A stretch of 64,000 bases of DNA from positions 52,389 to 116,388 of the forward strand of contig JADHZB010001445.1 in NCBI GenBank assembly GCA_015657535.1. The letters run 5' to 3'. This DNA is from Nephromyces sp. MM_2019. Lineage: Eukaryota; Apicomplexa; Aconoidasida; Nephromycida. The notes beneath the pieces are model-generated. The model searched no databases and was not told where the DNA came from. It worked only from the letters and a program-made list of their open reading frames with translations. Numbering within the stretch: position 1 is the first letter of the stretch; each line of letters opens with the position of its first letter. This document shows, piece after piece, positions 34,901 through 47,048 of the stretch. The translations under genes and the position numbers were made by a program.

Positions 34901-35625
34901 TTCTCACCCTTTATAGAACTTAAACTCCAACTGTTTTCTACACGAAGTTCTATGAATTGCTTTCAAGCGCCATTTTTCATCCTTACCGACCGCCAGTGAG
35001 TTCGTGATCCTTCCTTTAGAATAAAGTGAAATGCTTGCCAGAACGTGACGCATGCAAAAATATTATGCAGGGTTATTCTGGTGCCCCATTCCAAACTTAG
35101 ACCATGCTTTTTAAGACTTGCTTTTATCAGGTGCAATTAAGAGATTATAGCAAAAAATTTAATTATTGCCCATAGATACTAGGACAAGACGCAAATTTAC
35201 GATGTACCGAGCTGGTACTCCTGGATTTGCAGCTTGTTATGTGTGAACTCAAATCCTCCCACCGCGTCAGACCTCTCCAGCAGCAGCTTGCTCAATGAAA
35301 TCGGTTAATTCCCTGTAGTATAAAATATCTGTGCATCTCAATAGCCCCCAGCAACATTTTCGGAGTAGTAAAATCTTTCCTGGTCACAACCATTACCGCC
35401 TTTGCATCAGAAGTTGATATTTATTGTAGATATATTTTTCACATCCTTAATGAAAATTCATACAATGGAGTTCAGCCTCTTCATGAGAGAGTTATATGCT
35501 GATTAGGTTCGAGCTTAAATCAGCAAAGAAGCTCACATTAGAACGAGTACCTAGCATCGCCAGTCTCTACGGGCTTAATGTCGACCGGATAATCGCCATA
35601 ACCTACCAAGGTAACTACCCTTGGC
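31941..35625. other. Unresolved stretch with isolated exon candidates
   Basis: Best candidates are as follows. A + segment of about 32832-32898 lies after ctactctatag (EKFLGIGMSAFYEYLGDYII) and ends at GTATAC. It can be joined in phase to an upstream frame starting MYYLSFCAFPKLYAPLG at 32736. A + frame, 33846-34046, has a membrane helix (LWVAGLILMFVSPFFVLRKF), but the - strand of the same DNA is equally open. A 97-codon + ORF opens at ATG 34706. None matches a known family, and most of the region looks like introns or spacer. Confidence 0.25.
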
Positions 35626-35868
35626 TCACTCCGATGCGTTAGATATAATCACCCCGTAAGCAAAATCATGGCACAGTTGTATGATTCTATTATACCCTCT
35701 TTCTTCTAATAAAAGGGGCCAAAGAATGCCACGCTTGGTAAATAGCGGCGGATCGGCGATTTTGTATGGAGTTAGGTTTGTGTGATTCATTTGCATTTGA
35801 CTTGGTCTATGGGTCCGTTGACGCTTCAAACCGGGGGGCAGCTGCTTCCACACACAATCGGTTGTAGC
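35626..35868 (-). CDS. Candidate terminal exon, divergent from RPL15
   Basis: Open for 81 codons on the - strand after gggggtag. It reads WKQLPPGLKRQRTHRPSQMQ, then IADPPLFTKRGILWPLLLEE, then NRIIQLCHDFAYGVI and a stop at 35626. Balanced composition and a plausible acceptor support coding, but no upstream exon was located and no family is recognised. The adjacent + ORF at 35966-36235 lies in the RPL15 5' flank and looks fortuitous. Confidence 0.28.
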   Translation of the reverse strand, partial: ATTDCVWKQLPPGLKRQRTHRPSQMQMNHTNLTPYKIADPPLFTKRGILWPLLLEERGYNRIIQLCHDFAYGVIISNASE

Positions 35869-36302
35869 CTACCCCCTCTATTATTTCTTCAGTCCATAAA
35901 GTCGTAGCTCGCGGCTACCTCCTCACACACATTTTTCATGGGTGTAAGGCGGGGGCCTCCACTGATTGTTAAGAGAATCCGGACCCCCCAGCGACGCTAC
36001 CCCAGCCCCTTCACGAGCACCCTACATTTCACGTCAATGGTTTGCGATGCCTCTTCTTCCCCTGACGGTGCGCTTCCCCCCTCATACTGATAGTACAAGT
36101 AATGTGAAGGTTTTTCCTTGTTATAACGCCATTGCGTATTACTTTGTCTCCCCTGTTGCCCCCTCAAGAAAGAGGGAAGCATGCGTTTACGTTGTATGCA
36201 ATCTGTGCTTCAACATTGTACTAATTAGCTTGTAAACTATTCTTTGCCGCGTGGCTTTCTTTGCTGCTAGTACTTTCTATCTGAAGAGGAATACCAGTGA
36301 AA

Positions 36303-39010
36303 ATGGGGGCTTACAAGTACGTATTTTTTGCTGAGATTGCGCTATTTTAGTTTGGCGATTTGCCATACATGGTATTTATGAAAGTTATGTTACTTAACGG
36401 TGACTGCTTCAGGTGCGGTCTTCTATAAGTCTTTTGTTATTTTAAAATTGTGAAGCTCCATTCGATAACGTCATTTGTGATATCGTAGTTTTGCTTGCTG
36501 CATTACGTTGAATATCACGGTGGCGGCTGCTTCTAAGCCTTGTTTCCGGTAGGGTTGTATGTTACTAGCTGTTTCTTTATACATCTTCCATTAGCGGACA
36601 AGCGTTGCTAGTATGTTTGTATATTTTCTGCCACGGTGACTCATACGTTGTATGGCGCTCTCGCGTATTCCATTCTTCATCTTCTAGGTTTTTCCCCGGT
36701 TTTTTAAGCATATCTCCTCGTTATGATGTCTTTTGTGCATTTTTACTGCGTGTTGTGATATTGTGCTAGCTGCTTAGAAGCCACTCGGACATTTTCCGGA
36801 ATTGCTGCTTATGTGAACCTGTCACAGTTATTTGATGGTGTGCGTCCACGCCCTTTTAGGCCCTCTTGGATTTTACATTATCTGTAATCTTTTTTCTTCT
36901 ATTTTTGATTATCATTAAAGCGCCTCCATTTGTTTTGTAACTTTTGCTTTCTTACGCATATTTAGTAGCTTTTTCTGTATAGACTCTTGGGCTTCTTTTG
37001 GAGAGCAATCTTCCCTTGTATACGTTTGATGTTCTCAGGTACTTGGAAGAATTATGGAAGAAGAAGCAGTCGGATGTCCTGCGCTTCTTGTTGCGTGTTC
37101 GCTCGTGGGAATATAGGTGAGCGCTGCACATTCAAAATAATCAAAATAGCGGATCAAATATGCTATTAATGAGCATAGTGATATATGCGGGATATATGGT
37201 GATTTCTTAACAGGGGGGTTATCTTGTTTCGTTTTGATGACTAGTGTGTTTTGCGTTGGTATGCTTTTTTAGTTACTGATTAAATTTGTATGGTACTATT
37301 TCTTGCTGTTAACATTACGCTCGGCCCGCACTGCCTCTGGCTTTGTTTTGATAAAGATTTGAGTCCATAATATGTTTTTATTCAACATAAAAGATCTTTT
37401 TTTTCAGTATCATCCTCTAATTTACTGCTTCTTAGATTGTAATCCCAATTATGATTAGCCTGAAAGGTCATGCATGATTGGTGATTAGGGTTTTTCCCTA
37501 AATTTGCTCGTGTGCGCTAGTTAATTTTTGCAGCGAAGTATTTAAGTAGTACTACAGTTAGTGTGTCATGAAGATTAGCTTTCGTTTTATCGTTGAAAGG
37601 ATCAGGCGGATGCATTTGAGAAACTGCGGAATTTTTTTTGCTTCATTTACTTGCTGTAATTAGGCATCTTCCTGCGGTGCATCGCTGCACACGGCCCACA
37701 CGTCCAGATAAGGCCAGGCGATTAGGCTACAAAGCCAAGGAAGGTTACGTTATTTACCGTGTGCGTGTTCGTCGTGGTGATAGGAAGAAGGATGTTGCTA
37801 AAGGCATTGTGTATGGAAAACCCAAGCATCAGGGTAGGCCTTCTTTTTTATTTATGTATTGCACTTGTCATGGTAAAGCCGTGTGCTGCTTTTATGATGA
37901 AAGTTTGGTTTTAACTATGGTGCGGGAGATGTGATTTTGATGCACCCCTTGTGATGTGCCTGTGTGTTTGGCGTATGACTGCTAGAAATATCGCAGAAAA
38001 GAAATTAGCTGTTCGCTGTTTCAGCGATTTCTTGTTTGAGTTTTTGTTACACTGCAATAATTTTCTGAGATAAAAAGTGACAATTTTTATGTTCAAAGCA
38101 TTAAAGATAATAGGAAGATGCTAGCTTTGCATCATTTTTTGTTTGCAAGAGGATGAAATATGCTTTTGTGATCATATCGAAGCGTTCATCGAATTTTTTC
38201 ATGTCTACCGCCCCTTCAAAATAGTATAAAGGCCGTTTTAATGGTTTTTTTCCCTTACCTAGCCTTTTCGAAGAAGTTTGCGCGTGTATAGTTGGAGATG
38301 AATGCGAGTTGTTAATGAATCTTTTTTATGATATTTTTCGATGATTTTTTTCGATGATTTTTTCGTATCTCTGCTTTGTTAATTTTTCTGCTTGTATAGT
38401 GAGTTTTCAATGCTTTTTCATTTAAATCCCTCACTCCCTCGGGTTTGAGCTTTTGGAATTTTTCATGAAGTCGCATCTTAGCTTTGCGTTTTCATAGTAT
38501 TCCGCATATTTTCCTGGTCTAACTTCCTATAATATTATGCATAAATATCTCATTCAAGCTGCTTAAAGCACATTTTACGTGTTCCTAAATGTGATTTTTT
38601 GCCTTCCTTTCCTACTTGTTTATATGTGTTGAACCTGCTCGCTTCAAATCTTAGGTGTTCACAAGCAGAAGGCCACTAGAAATCTTCGCTCGCTCGCTGA
38701 GGAAAGAGTTGGCAGGAAGGTGTGTGGCAATTTAAGGGTACTTAATAGCTACTGGGTTGGCCAAGACGCCACTTACAAGTATTTTGAGGTTATATTGATT
38801 GATCCTATGCATAATGCGATAAGGAATGACCCTAGGATCAATTGGATATGCGAACCTGCTCAGAAGCACCGTGAACTTCGCGGAATCACTTCAGCTGGAA
38901 AAACCGCAAGAGGCCTGAGAGTGAAGGGCTCTGGAGCAAACAGACTGAGGCCTTCACGAAGGGCTGCTTGGAAGAGGCGACAGCTGTTGCAGTTACATCG
39001 CTATCGCTAA
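36303..39010 (+). CDS. RPL15: 60S ribosomal protein L15 (eL15), four exons
   Basis: eL15 is an essential protein of the large ribosomal subunit that winds through 28S rRNA. Exons are 36303-36316, 37039-37116, 37664-37833 and 38655-39010. All borders are GT-AG (GTACGT/CAG, GTGAGC/TAG, GTAGGC/TAG), and the phases rebuild a 205-residue protein, the normal family length. Landmarks are [20 protein letters not shown] (spanning introns 1 and 2), [79 protein letters not shown] and the terminal [18 protein letters not shown]. The first exon is only 14 nt. The only unusual change is the KDV...YGKPKHQG segment, well within family variation. This is the firmest gene in the window. Confidence 0.97.
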
Positions 39011-39562
39011 GCAAATTCTATTATCTTCTGGCTGTGTTAAGTTGGTAGATTTTGTCTTGCTGCTAGCTTGTAGTACCAGTCAGTTCAAGAAGTATTTATA
39101 CTCCAACTTTGAGCTGTGGGTACCATGCGTTAATTGGGAACCTTTTTCTAGTTTGCGTTGATTACGCGAGTTGTGTAAGCTGAGCTTTTACCTGTGTGTA
39201 GCAATGTTGGAATACTTAAGCTTTTGCAGCGCTTTAATGATCTGCGAGCGCCCGAGCTTGTTGATTTATGCTCCTACGTGAAGAAATGCAGCATGGAGTG
39301 TCGTTCTTGCAATAACTTGTCCCGCCTCTAAGCGATATTAAACACTTTTGTGTGCTGTATAGCTTATATCTTGTTGGAAAAGGGGTTTGCTCTGTGTTTA
39401 GTGTCTCTTCCTTTGTCGGCCTCTCACCAGTTTGTGGGATTCATTCACTGTGCGTTTCTTCCTTTGCCAATGTCTCGCGAGTTCATCCGGTTAACTATCC
39501 TTGACTGGCGCTCTAGTTCTTAGATTCGACTTTTTCTAGTCCTTTTAATCTTCCTCTATGCT

Positions 39563-39802
39563 TCACCTTTCGAAGATATATATGATAAAAAGATGTGCGG
39601 CCATGCTTCGTATCGCTGCAACCGCAAAAATTGAGAAAAATGGAGGCATTCTCCAGATAAAGGCTTCTGTTGGATGAAATTTCTGCCGCATATAAGTAGT
39701 CTCGTCAGCATAAGCCTGCGATAGTTGGAACCTTTTGCTTCTAGTTGAAACCATAGTGCTTCGTTTCTTGGTGAATTTGCTGTTTATAATAAACGTTAAC
39801 AT
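39563..39802 (-). CDS. Candidate small single-pass membrane protein (79 aa)
   Basis: A complete - strand ORF from ATG 39800-39802 (MLTFIINSKFTKKRSTMVS) to TGA. After a basic N-terminus comes a polar segment (RFQLSQAYADETTYMRQKFH) and a C-terminal hydrophobic helix (PPFFSIFAVAAIRSMAAHLF). The second Met (residue 17) gives a 63-residue form. Size and layout resemble small lineage-specific subunits of mitochondrial inner-membrane complexes, but that is inference from shape alone. It is convergent with RPL15. Confidence 0.4.
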   Translation of the reverse strand: MLTFIINSKFTKKRSTMVSTRSKRFQLSQAYADETTYMRQKFHPTEAFIWRMPPFFSIFAVAAIRSMAAHLFIIYIFER

Positions 39803-40200
39803 TCACTCCGATATTCTTTGGAATGGCAATGTGAAATACGCGGCTTATGGAAGTTTGCAACGCTTTTGAAACTCTGCGCATTGGCATCTGGTTGAGGTTT
39901 GCTAATCTGTTTGGAAGGTGGTTGGAGACTTTGAAAGCTCTGCGTAGGTCAAGGAGCCTGATGACGTGGGCGTGTGAGTGCAAGATAGGTGTGTGTCTGC
40001 GAGATAGGCGTGTGTGCATGAGTCTAAGCACTGTTTTGGGTGTCCTAAGAAACATACTAGGGAATTAGACGAGATTATAGATTAATGGAGGGTAGGTAAA
40101 GAGGGGGGAAGGGAAACTGCAAACTACACAATTTAATGGTAGAAGGGCAGGGCGTAGCAAGCGGGCAAAGATAGACGGTAACAAACATCATTTTGTCTAG

Positions 40201-40359
40201 ACGAGACACGCCCTACGTGTGCTGAGAAACAAATTTCTTTGGCCGTGGCCAGGTACTGCTTCCAGCGCTGTACGCGTGATTCCCGTAAACATATGCAAGT
40301 AAGTGGTTGTTTCCCAGTGGGTCTCAAACGCTATCTCACAGTGTGTTGGTGGGGATTGA
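40201..40359 (+). CDS. Candidate exon(s) with CxxxC motif and possible 19-nt intron
   Basis: Exon 40201-40298 begins after cattttgtctag, is open (CAEKQISLAVARYCFQRC then TRDSRKHMQ) and ends at a perfect GTAAGT donor. Only 19 nt later, at 40317, lies a TTTCCCAG acceptor. Using it continues the frame for 13 codons to TGA 40357-40359 and gives a second cysteine. A later acceptor (ctatctcacag) gives a 43- or 44-nt intron instead. CFQRC is a CX3C unit as in small Tim chaperones, but the protein is too partial to assign. Confidence 0.3.
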
Positions 40360-41150
40360 CTCTTCCCTTCTGTGAAGATAATAGATCGTTGTTCACGCGC
40401 GAATACACAGGTGGCATTACGCGTGGGAACGCGGCCTCACTGAAGAGGTGAACTGTTATGAAAATTATGTATAGCATATACTTCTCTGAAGCGGATTTAA
40501 AACAGTTTTCAAAGTACTACTTGCTTCATTAGAAGAAGTTGAAACGTCTACTAATGAAGGATTTTTAAAAATATATCTTGTATCATCTTTATTCTATTCT
40601 AAGTCCTATGATCAAGCATGGGCAAACGAGGATATCAATCTGCTGCAGCTACGTTATAATTGCTGGAATCGCCGCGTAGCGGACAGGTAAATATCCGTGT
40701 CGTTCTGCAGTACGCAGTTTGGGTCTCGGAGATTGAATGTTCGATACTAACCATTTGCTAGGGCAACAGTATTTTGCTGTGCGGTGAGCGGTAAAAATAT
40801 TAAGGCAAGTAAAAGCGATGAGATTCCCGGTGAAGTACAATTGATGATTTCCACCTTCCGCTAGTATTTCCGGTAGGTGGGAGGCTGAAAGCGACAAAAG
40901 TTCCTAATCTCCTCTCATGGACTGAGCTTTCCCTTTAATTTGGGTTAAGTGGGATTAAACGCAAATATACAGTCAAGGTGTCTCACAAAGTAACGATCTT
41001 TCTTGCTCAAAACGGCGAAATTTTCGGTTTCACGCGGTATATTTGCAGCATGGGTGTATTGCGAGGCACGCTCAGGATGAGGGAGATATTTGCTATTCGC
41101 CATTGAGTGCTTTGCAATGCATTGCTTGGTGACGTGTGTGTAATCAGAGA

Positions 41151-41258
41151 AACTCTCGTGGAATAAGCGCTTTTACTAATAGCTTTTGATATTTTCTCTT
41201 ACTAAACTTTCATGGAATAAGCGCTTTCGCTAACATCATTTGATGGTTTCTCACGTTT
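41151..41258. repeat. Diverged 54-bp tandem duplication
   Basis: Two copies share TGGAATAAGCGCTTT (at 41159 and 41213), then a similar CTAA(T/C)A..(C/T)TTTTGAT segment ending TTTCTC. Flanking letters also match. The second copy overlaps the start of the ORF at 41243. Confidence 0.75.
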
Positions 41259-41623
41259 ACGAAGGCGGGAAAATAATAAATTACAAGCCGCACACATTAC
41301 GCGCCAAAATATCCCCTTGGCCCACCTACGGCCTTTGGCTTAAAATCTTACGTATCAGCTCCCTGCTTCAACACGTGCTTATCATAGCGGGTAATAAATC
41401 ATCATATTCAATGCGATTATCGCCGCTTTTTCGCTTTCTTAAAGTGACTTTCGCCTCGTTCTTCGTGCGGGATACTTCTATGCCTACGCAAACTACCGTT
41501 GCCGTTTTGCAAGTTCTTGGTGGGACTGCAGATTTATACCTCTTTACACTCACCATCTCTAAAGAAACAGCTTTGAGTAACAACCTATTGACATGTAAAA
41601 ACCTCCCCTTCCCTTCAAACTAA
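41243..41623 (+). CDS. ORF of 126 aa, coding status uncertain
   Basis: ATG 41243 (MVSHVYEGGKIINYKPHTL) to TAA 41621-41623. The middle is hydrophobic-basic (LFRFLKVTFASFFVRDTSM) and no domain is recognised. A - strand frame over 41368-41583 (EVSRTKNEAKVTLRKRKSG) is also open and begins close to a possible GTGAGT, so either strand, or neither, could be coding. Length is its only support. Confidence 0.28.
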   Translation: MVSHVYEGGKIINYKPHTLRAKISPWPTYGLWLKILRISSLLQHVLIIAGNKSSYSMRLSPLFRFLKVTFASFFVRDTSMPTQTTVAVLQVLGGTADLYLFTLTISKETALSNNLLTCKNLPFPSN

Positions 41624-44600
41624 TGAATCAGGCCTTGTCATATTGAACCACACCATCAGTTTCTGGGTCTCTCTCATGCTTCGAAGACAGCCATAGTGGT
41701 AAACGAGTACTGCAATGTAAGTGGAGATAAACTCACCATACTACTACCTGGAAATATGCCAAATACACTCTTTTCTTCCTCCTCTGCCTATCATAGATTA
41801 CATATGAATAGTCAAGGAATCAACAGTAGCATCCTCAGCTAGTGACAGACTAGCCTAGAAACTCGTAGACAGCTTTTTTTTTTGAGTACCGCAGGATGCA
41901 CCCACCAACGCAGACCTTGTACACACAAGGTGAACTACTTAAGAGAAAGGTTTCTGCTTCGAAGCATTCATATCCCTTGCCCCCCAACCCTTGAAAAGGT
42001 TACATGCAAGGGAACTTCATTGTAGGAATGCATAAAAGAGGCGATCATCAAAAAGTAGATTCCTATGAAAAAACTACAATTGCCACACACACACACACGA
42101 GAGAATACGTGATCCAGCAGCAAACTCTGCTTACAGAAAACTGCCTGTTTCTGAAGCCGCTATTTCAAGTGCTTGAAGAGATCTTCTGAAGCCTAAGGAA
42201 AGCAAGTTTCGGGAAGAAGCACACACACACTATAAATGAGCCGAGGAAGCACATTCACGAAATAGCAGAAGGAGCATGTCTGTGCGTAGTGGGAGGAGAG
42301 AATATGAATGCTGCAAGCTGAGCATATGTGCGTTAGAAGGAGTATGTGTGCGCCTGAGCTGGAAGGTGAGCCAGTGTGTGCTGCAAAGCCCACGTTTATG
42401 TAAAAGATGCAAAAAATTAAAGAGCTTTTGACCGGGGTTCCGTGCGTGTGTATCACTCGGGAACAAGCGAACATGCGTGCATGGGGCTCGCTCACAAGCA
42501 CCCCATGCTTGGGACGGTATTTGTATGGAAAAATTTGCATGCAAAATGATGAGGGAGTAAAGATTCGCTTTTTGCTTAGTTTAGGTGTGGGTATGTACAG
42601 GAAGAAAAGAAGATGAGAAAAAAGATGGTATATATAACTAACAAGTTAGACATATATTGCTGAAACCAGTTTAATACTACTATCTGCTTGGAAGATGCAC
42701 TATTTAGCAGCGAAAAAAGAGAATTATGGGTTTGCAGCCCTTTTCAGGCTCATGAAAAGAGTAATGAGAGGGTACCCGGGAGCAGCTTGTAGCTGTGCTC
42801 GCTGAGATTAGAGTAAGATACATCATATCATAATGAACTCACATTGAAAAGCTTCAGATAAAGCGAAAAATCCCAAAAGATGGATCAAAAAGATATCAAA
42901 TGAAGGAATTAAATATGAAGAAGTACTTGAAGATGAAAAAGGGAGAAATACACATTCACTCCGTCCTCACTTACGCAATGGTCTAGACAAACTCCTAGCT
43001 TTTCATACTGTCCACCACAATTGCCTTTTCCATCAGTCCTAGCCTTAACCCTTTGCACACACGCCTAACAGATTCATAACAGTGTATGCTTGATGGGCAA
43101 AAACAGTATGCAAACCACAAAGTAAAGCTGCATTCAGGAGCACATATGGAGCAGCAATTGAGTTGGGAAGGCTTAGTGAAGAGGAAAACAAAAAACAACA
43201 CACAGAAACCGATTTGAACACACTCACTAAGGAGAAAAACACAAATAACACACTAAAGCCACCTTGAGTAGATTTATGTGGGAGGAAAACACAAGCAGCA
43301 CAGAATAGAACAAATTCCAAAAAAACACATCTATCCACAAGCTCATACAAAGCGAGAGCAGTGGGCAAGGAGATCTCATTTCTACACACAGAGGAAGCAA
43401 TTAGCTTCCCTTCAAACACACACACATGCACATTCCAAAGAGCACTTAAATACACGATAAGATTACAAAAGAAATGCAAAAAATTCACCCAAATAACAAA
43501 AAGTAAAAAGAAGCTTTACTTGGTATTCATTGACCCATCGATTGCAGTGAGGAAGGCATTTCTGTTCAATCTTGATCTTAGGGTCCACACATCCTTCCTC
43601 AAAAGAGGGAGGGGGGTGGTACTCGGGGTATTTTACAAAAAACTCCGTCAAATAAGGATATGACATTTTTGATCCGCTGAAAGTATCTGTATGTACACAC
43701 GTATACATTTACTTTTAAACCTTAGAAAAGCAGTGAAAATCTAAATTATATATAATTGCAAACTCAGGCAAAAGCTTCAAATTAGCTTCATATTTCATCA
43801 CACACACATGCAATTTCTCCAAATTAGATTGATATTTCATCACACATGCAGAGACTAAGGACATTGAAAACAAACATAACCTTCTACATCCGGTGTGCTC
43901 ACAATCAGTATTTTCATAGTTTAAAAACCATAAACTCAACACTAACCACATAAAATTCTTCGCAGGTATTATATGTCTTTTCATACACACACACAGGAAA
44001 AAAATCTGCTTCATCTCCTAGCCTACGCTTAGTTCAATACTGCGAGTAGCAGCGATCTTCCTAAAAGGAGGGTTCTGCCGTAGCTTCTTTTCGGATTACA
44101 TCTCTTAAAAAAAACATCAAAAACAATGAAATTCGTCGATTTTTGTGCTAGAATTTACTTCTCTTGCTTCATTGCTAAGTATGTATCTCATACACATGCC
44201 TTTTATCAGCATGCACGATTGGTGTACATACATTGAAAATCTGAAAACTACCAAGTAGAAGCTAAAAGATGTTTTTTCAAACCTTATTTAGTAAAAAAAC
44301 AAACGAATGTGCATATTTCGTCAATCCTTCTTTAACCATACAAAATTTGTTCATTTATACCTCAAAACCTATTGCAGATGCAGTATTATTGGCTGTCCCA
44401 AAAAAAAATTCTCATGTAGCTTAAAATGGTGAATCAGGGCATGATGAACTTGTTCTTCAGCCATATCAGTTATTTGAGTATCCACGAAAAAGGAAGCATC
44501 TACAGCACGATGGAAATCAGCAACTGTATAATCGTAGAAATTTACAAAAAAAGATGAGAATTTTTTGCTCCAGAACAGATATTTTTACATCTTCCAAGGC

Positions 44601-45300
44601 AAAGAGAGCACACAGGAAGAAAAGACATAAAACTCTACCAAACAGTGAAAAAATTAATGAGTGCGCGCGAGAATGACGTATAAACACATTCAAATTAAAA
44701 TATCTCACATAATCTTTCAAAGACTGTTTCATACACAATCTCTCACACAAACTCGCAAAGATTCTCTCACACACAATCTCTCACACAATCGCACACAAGT
44801 CATCTGCCGCACACACTGTCTCACACACGCACTGTCCCACACATACAAAAACCATCAATAACAGGCAGCAATTGCATCGAGAGTTTGAAGAAAACCCTCC
44901 TTCCAGGCACCATATCAGAGGATGTTAAAGATAAACCAAATAAACGCTCGGGAAAAAGACAGCTGCAAGCGAATTTGCAGCAAAAACATCTTAAAAGCCT
45001 CAAATGAAGCAAGAAAAGGAAGAATGAAAAAGTGAAAAAAGGTACAAATTTGCCTCTGCTTTCAAACCTTCAGGCAGCTGTGTTTCCTCGCACACTTTAA
45101 GAGAAGACAGCTAAATCAACGCCTCTGGGTGAAGATATTTCGAAAATCCAGAAGAAGATTATATTGACGTTTTAAAATGTTAAATTATCTCTGCGATTAT
45201 CATGACAAGAGGGAGAGTAGCCTTATTACAGCATTGGTGCAATGCTTAATAAGGTGGTACCCACACATATATGCCAGGGAGCTGATATTATAAGTGTATG
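41624..45300. other. Simple-repeat-rich region without a supported gene
   Basis: CA tracts occur at about 42072-42091, 42218-42232, 43420-43432 and 43983-43995, with short CA-rich islands elsewhere. Between 44700 and 44850 there is a CTCACACA-type degenerate repeat. The long open frames seen on the - strand (for example 43045-43488) translate the A/CA-rich strand into low-complexity Leu/Val/Cys/Phe text and are not supported as genes. Confidence 0.5.
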
Positions 45301-45385
45301 AGATATACTTCATGGGAGTGTGTGTGTGTGGGTAGAGCGCAACGATAGTTCGTGGGTCGTCGTGTGTGTCGGTAGGTCTAGCCGA

Positions 45386-45490
45386 TTCGTAGTTGGATTG
45401 TGTGCATGTGTGTTCGTAGTTGGCGTGTGTGCGTGTGTGTTCGTAGTTGGCGTGTGTGCGTGTGTATTCGGTGTGTGCGTATGTATTCGT
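45386..45490. repeat. 27-bp TG-rich minisatellite
   Basis: The motif TTCGTAGTTGG or its variants recurs at 45386, 45413, 45440 and 45467, an exact 27-bp period, with a fifth shorter unit at 45486. Because 27 is a multiple of 3, one + frame translates to a nine-residue Cys/Val repeat (CVFVVGVCA). That reading starts without an ATG and is most likely not a protein. Confidence 0.88.
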
Positions 45491-45929
45491 AGTCGGTTTG
45501 TGTATGCTTCGATGTATATGTACGAACTCAGTATGTGTATTTGATACCGAGTGAGGATGCGCGTTTGTGTGCGAGTTAATCTGTGTGTGTGCCTCTATGT
45601 GGGAGTGTTCATTTTCTTTCTGCTTGCCAAACTTTCTTGGTTTTCTATTTTAGGCGACAACGGCTAAGCATTTGATAGTGTATGAGTTTTATCGGGGGAT
45701 TAGTTTGTTATGATAGCGAGTAGAAGTCAAGAAAAAATTTCAGTCTTCCGGTGGTAGAATGAAGGGTATGACGGCGTTGACTTCGCTACTCTTCTAGTGA
45801 TGCTACTGGTAAACTCCGAAGAAGATTTTGCTATAATCTCTGCACATGCTGTAGAATCAATACTAGATATGCTTTAACGTGGAGCAAAGGTGGTCATCAA
45901 CTTATATGAGCTCCTATAGGCATGAGCGC

Positions 45930-47048
45930 ATCTGCATTCACGCACACACAAGCACGCAGCAGCAAGAACACCCAAGAGCAGCAACACGCACATAAGCACC
46001 CAGCAGCAAACACACGAGAGCAAGAGAATCAACACGCACAACAGTAGTTAACACACACAAGCATCAACACACATAAAATGAGCTCATGTACTCACACACC
46101 ACATGCTCTTCTTATAGAGCGCTACAAAAGGCGAAACTTTCTAGAATCAATGTACTGCCATATTCGCTATAGCTGATGTCATGAAGCGTAGGAAAGTAGT
46201 ATAAGCCCCTTCCTCTAGAGAGCAAAAAACAGAGAATATGAGAGAAAGTTCGCGCATTTCTTGTCCAACAAGAGGAAGACACTTCCAAATCAATTTTTGC
46301 TTTTTGCAATTTTTTTAAATGTCTTCATAGCATTCAACTGCCTATGAAGAAGAAACTTTAGTGTTCGCTCTTTTATATTTTAAGAGACTTTTGGAGGCAG
46401 AACTCGTAAAGGTCTTTGAGTCTTTTTCGGCTTATATGCTCTATAAGCTACAAATAGGTTACTTATAACACAGGAATATGTTCCTATACGTATATTTCTA
46501 TGTGAATTTCTCCTTGTCTTTATTGATGAGTAGCTTTTTTACTCTCATAATTAGGTGTTTCCTCTTCATCTAAACAAGAATAGATTGCCAGAGACTCTTG
46601 TAAAGGAGGGAAAAAAGCCTTTTAGTAGAGGCTTATCTTGTGTATTGAAGTGGTGGTAGAAAGCTATTTTAAGCTCTTCAACTGCTTAGCTGTCTACACA
46701 CTTTTTGACTTGTCTTTGTGACCAAAAAAGCCCTCTTTTCTTCCTTGGAAAGATGCTAGCAGATTTAACAAGCTTTCTCTCACGACTAGAAATGACAGAA
46801 GAGCTTTCTAATTCCTCTGTGTTGTTTTTTCTGGTGTTTAATCGCCATTTATTGCATGAAATCGCTTCTTAGGTAGTAATATTTGGTAATAAAAATAAAA
46901 TTTTACTTTTTGAGTCTTTGTGTTATTCCGCCATCTTTTTCAGTTGCTGTTTCCTAGCGTTTGTCTATCTGCGGATTTTCCCGCGTTAAGGATTGCCCTT
47001 TCCGTATAAACTTTGAGTCTTTGCACGCACGCGCACACATGTGAAGAT
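45930..47048. other. CA-rich island and 5' flank of ESF2
   Basis: CA-rich degenerate repeats with CAGCAG/AGCA units fill 45930-46080. The remainder up to 47048 is AT-rich and stop-dense, and is taken as the upstream region of the ESF2 gene. Confidence 0.5.

Noticed and set aside
35490..35530. Possible tRNA T-loop (GGTTCGAGC)
   Set aside because: The T-stem has mismatches and no cloverleaf could be built around it.
41368..41583. - strand frame resembling a small basic ribosomal protein (considered RPL38)
   Set aside because: Conserved RPL38 segments could not be aligned; only general basicity is shared.
43045..43488. 147-codon - strand open frame, apparently multi-membrane-spanning
   Set aside because: It reads the complement of an A/CA-rich strand. 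The Leu/Phe/Val/Cys text is low complexity and the frame has no credible splice or start context.
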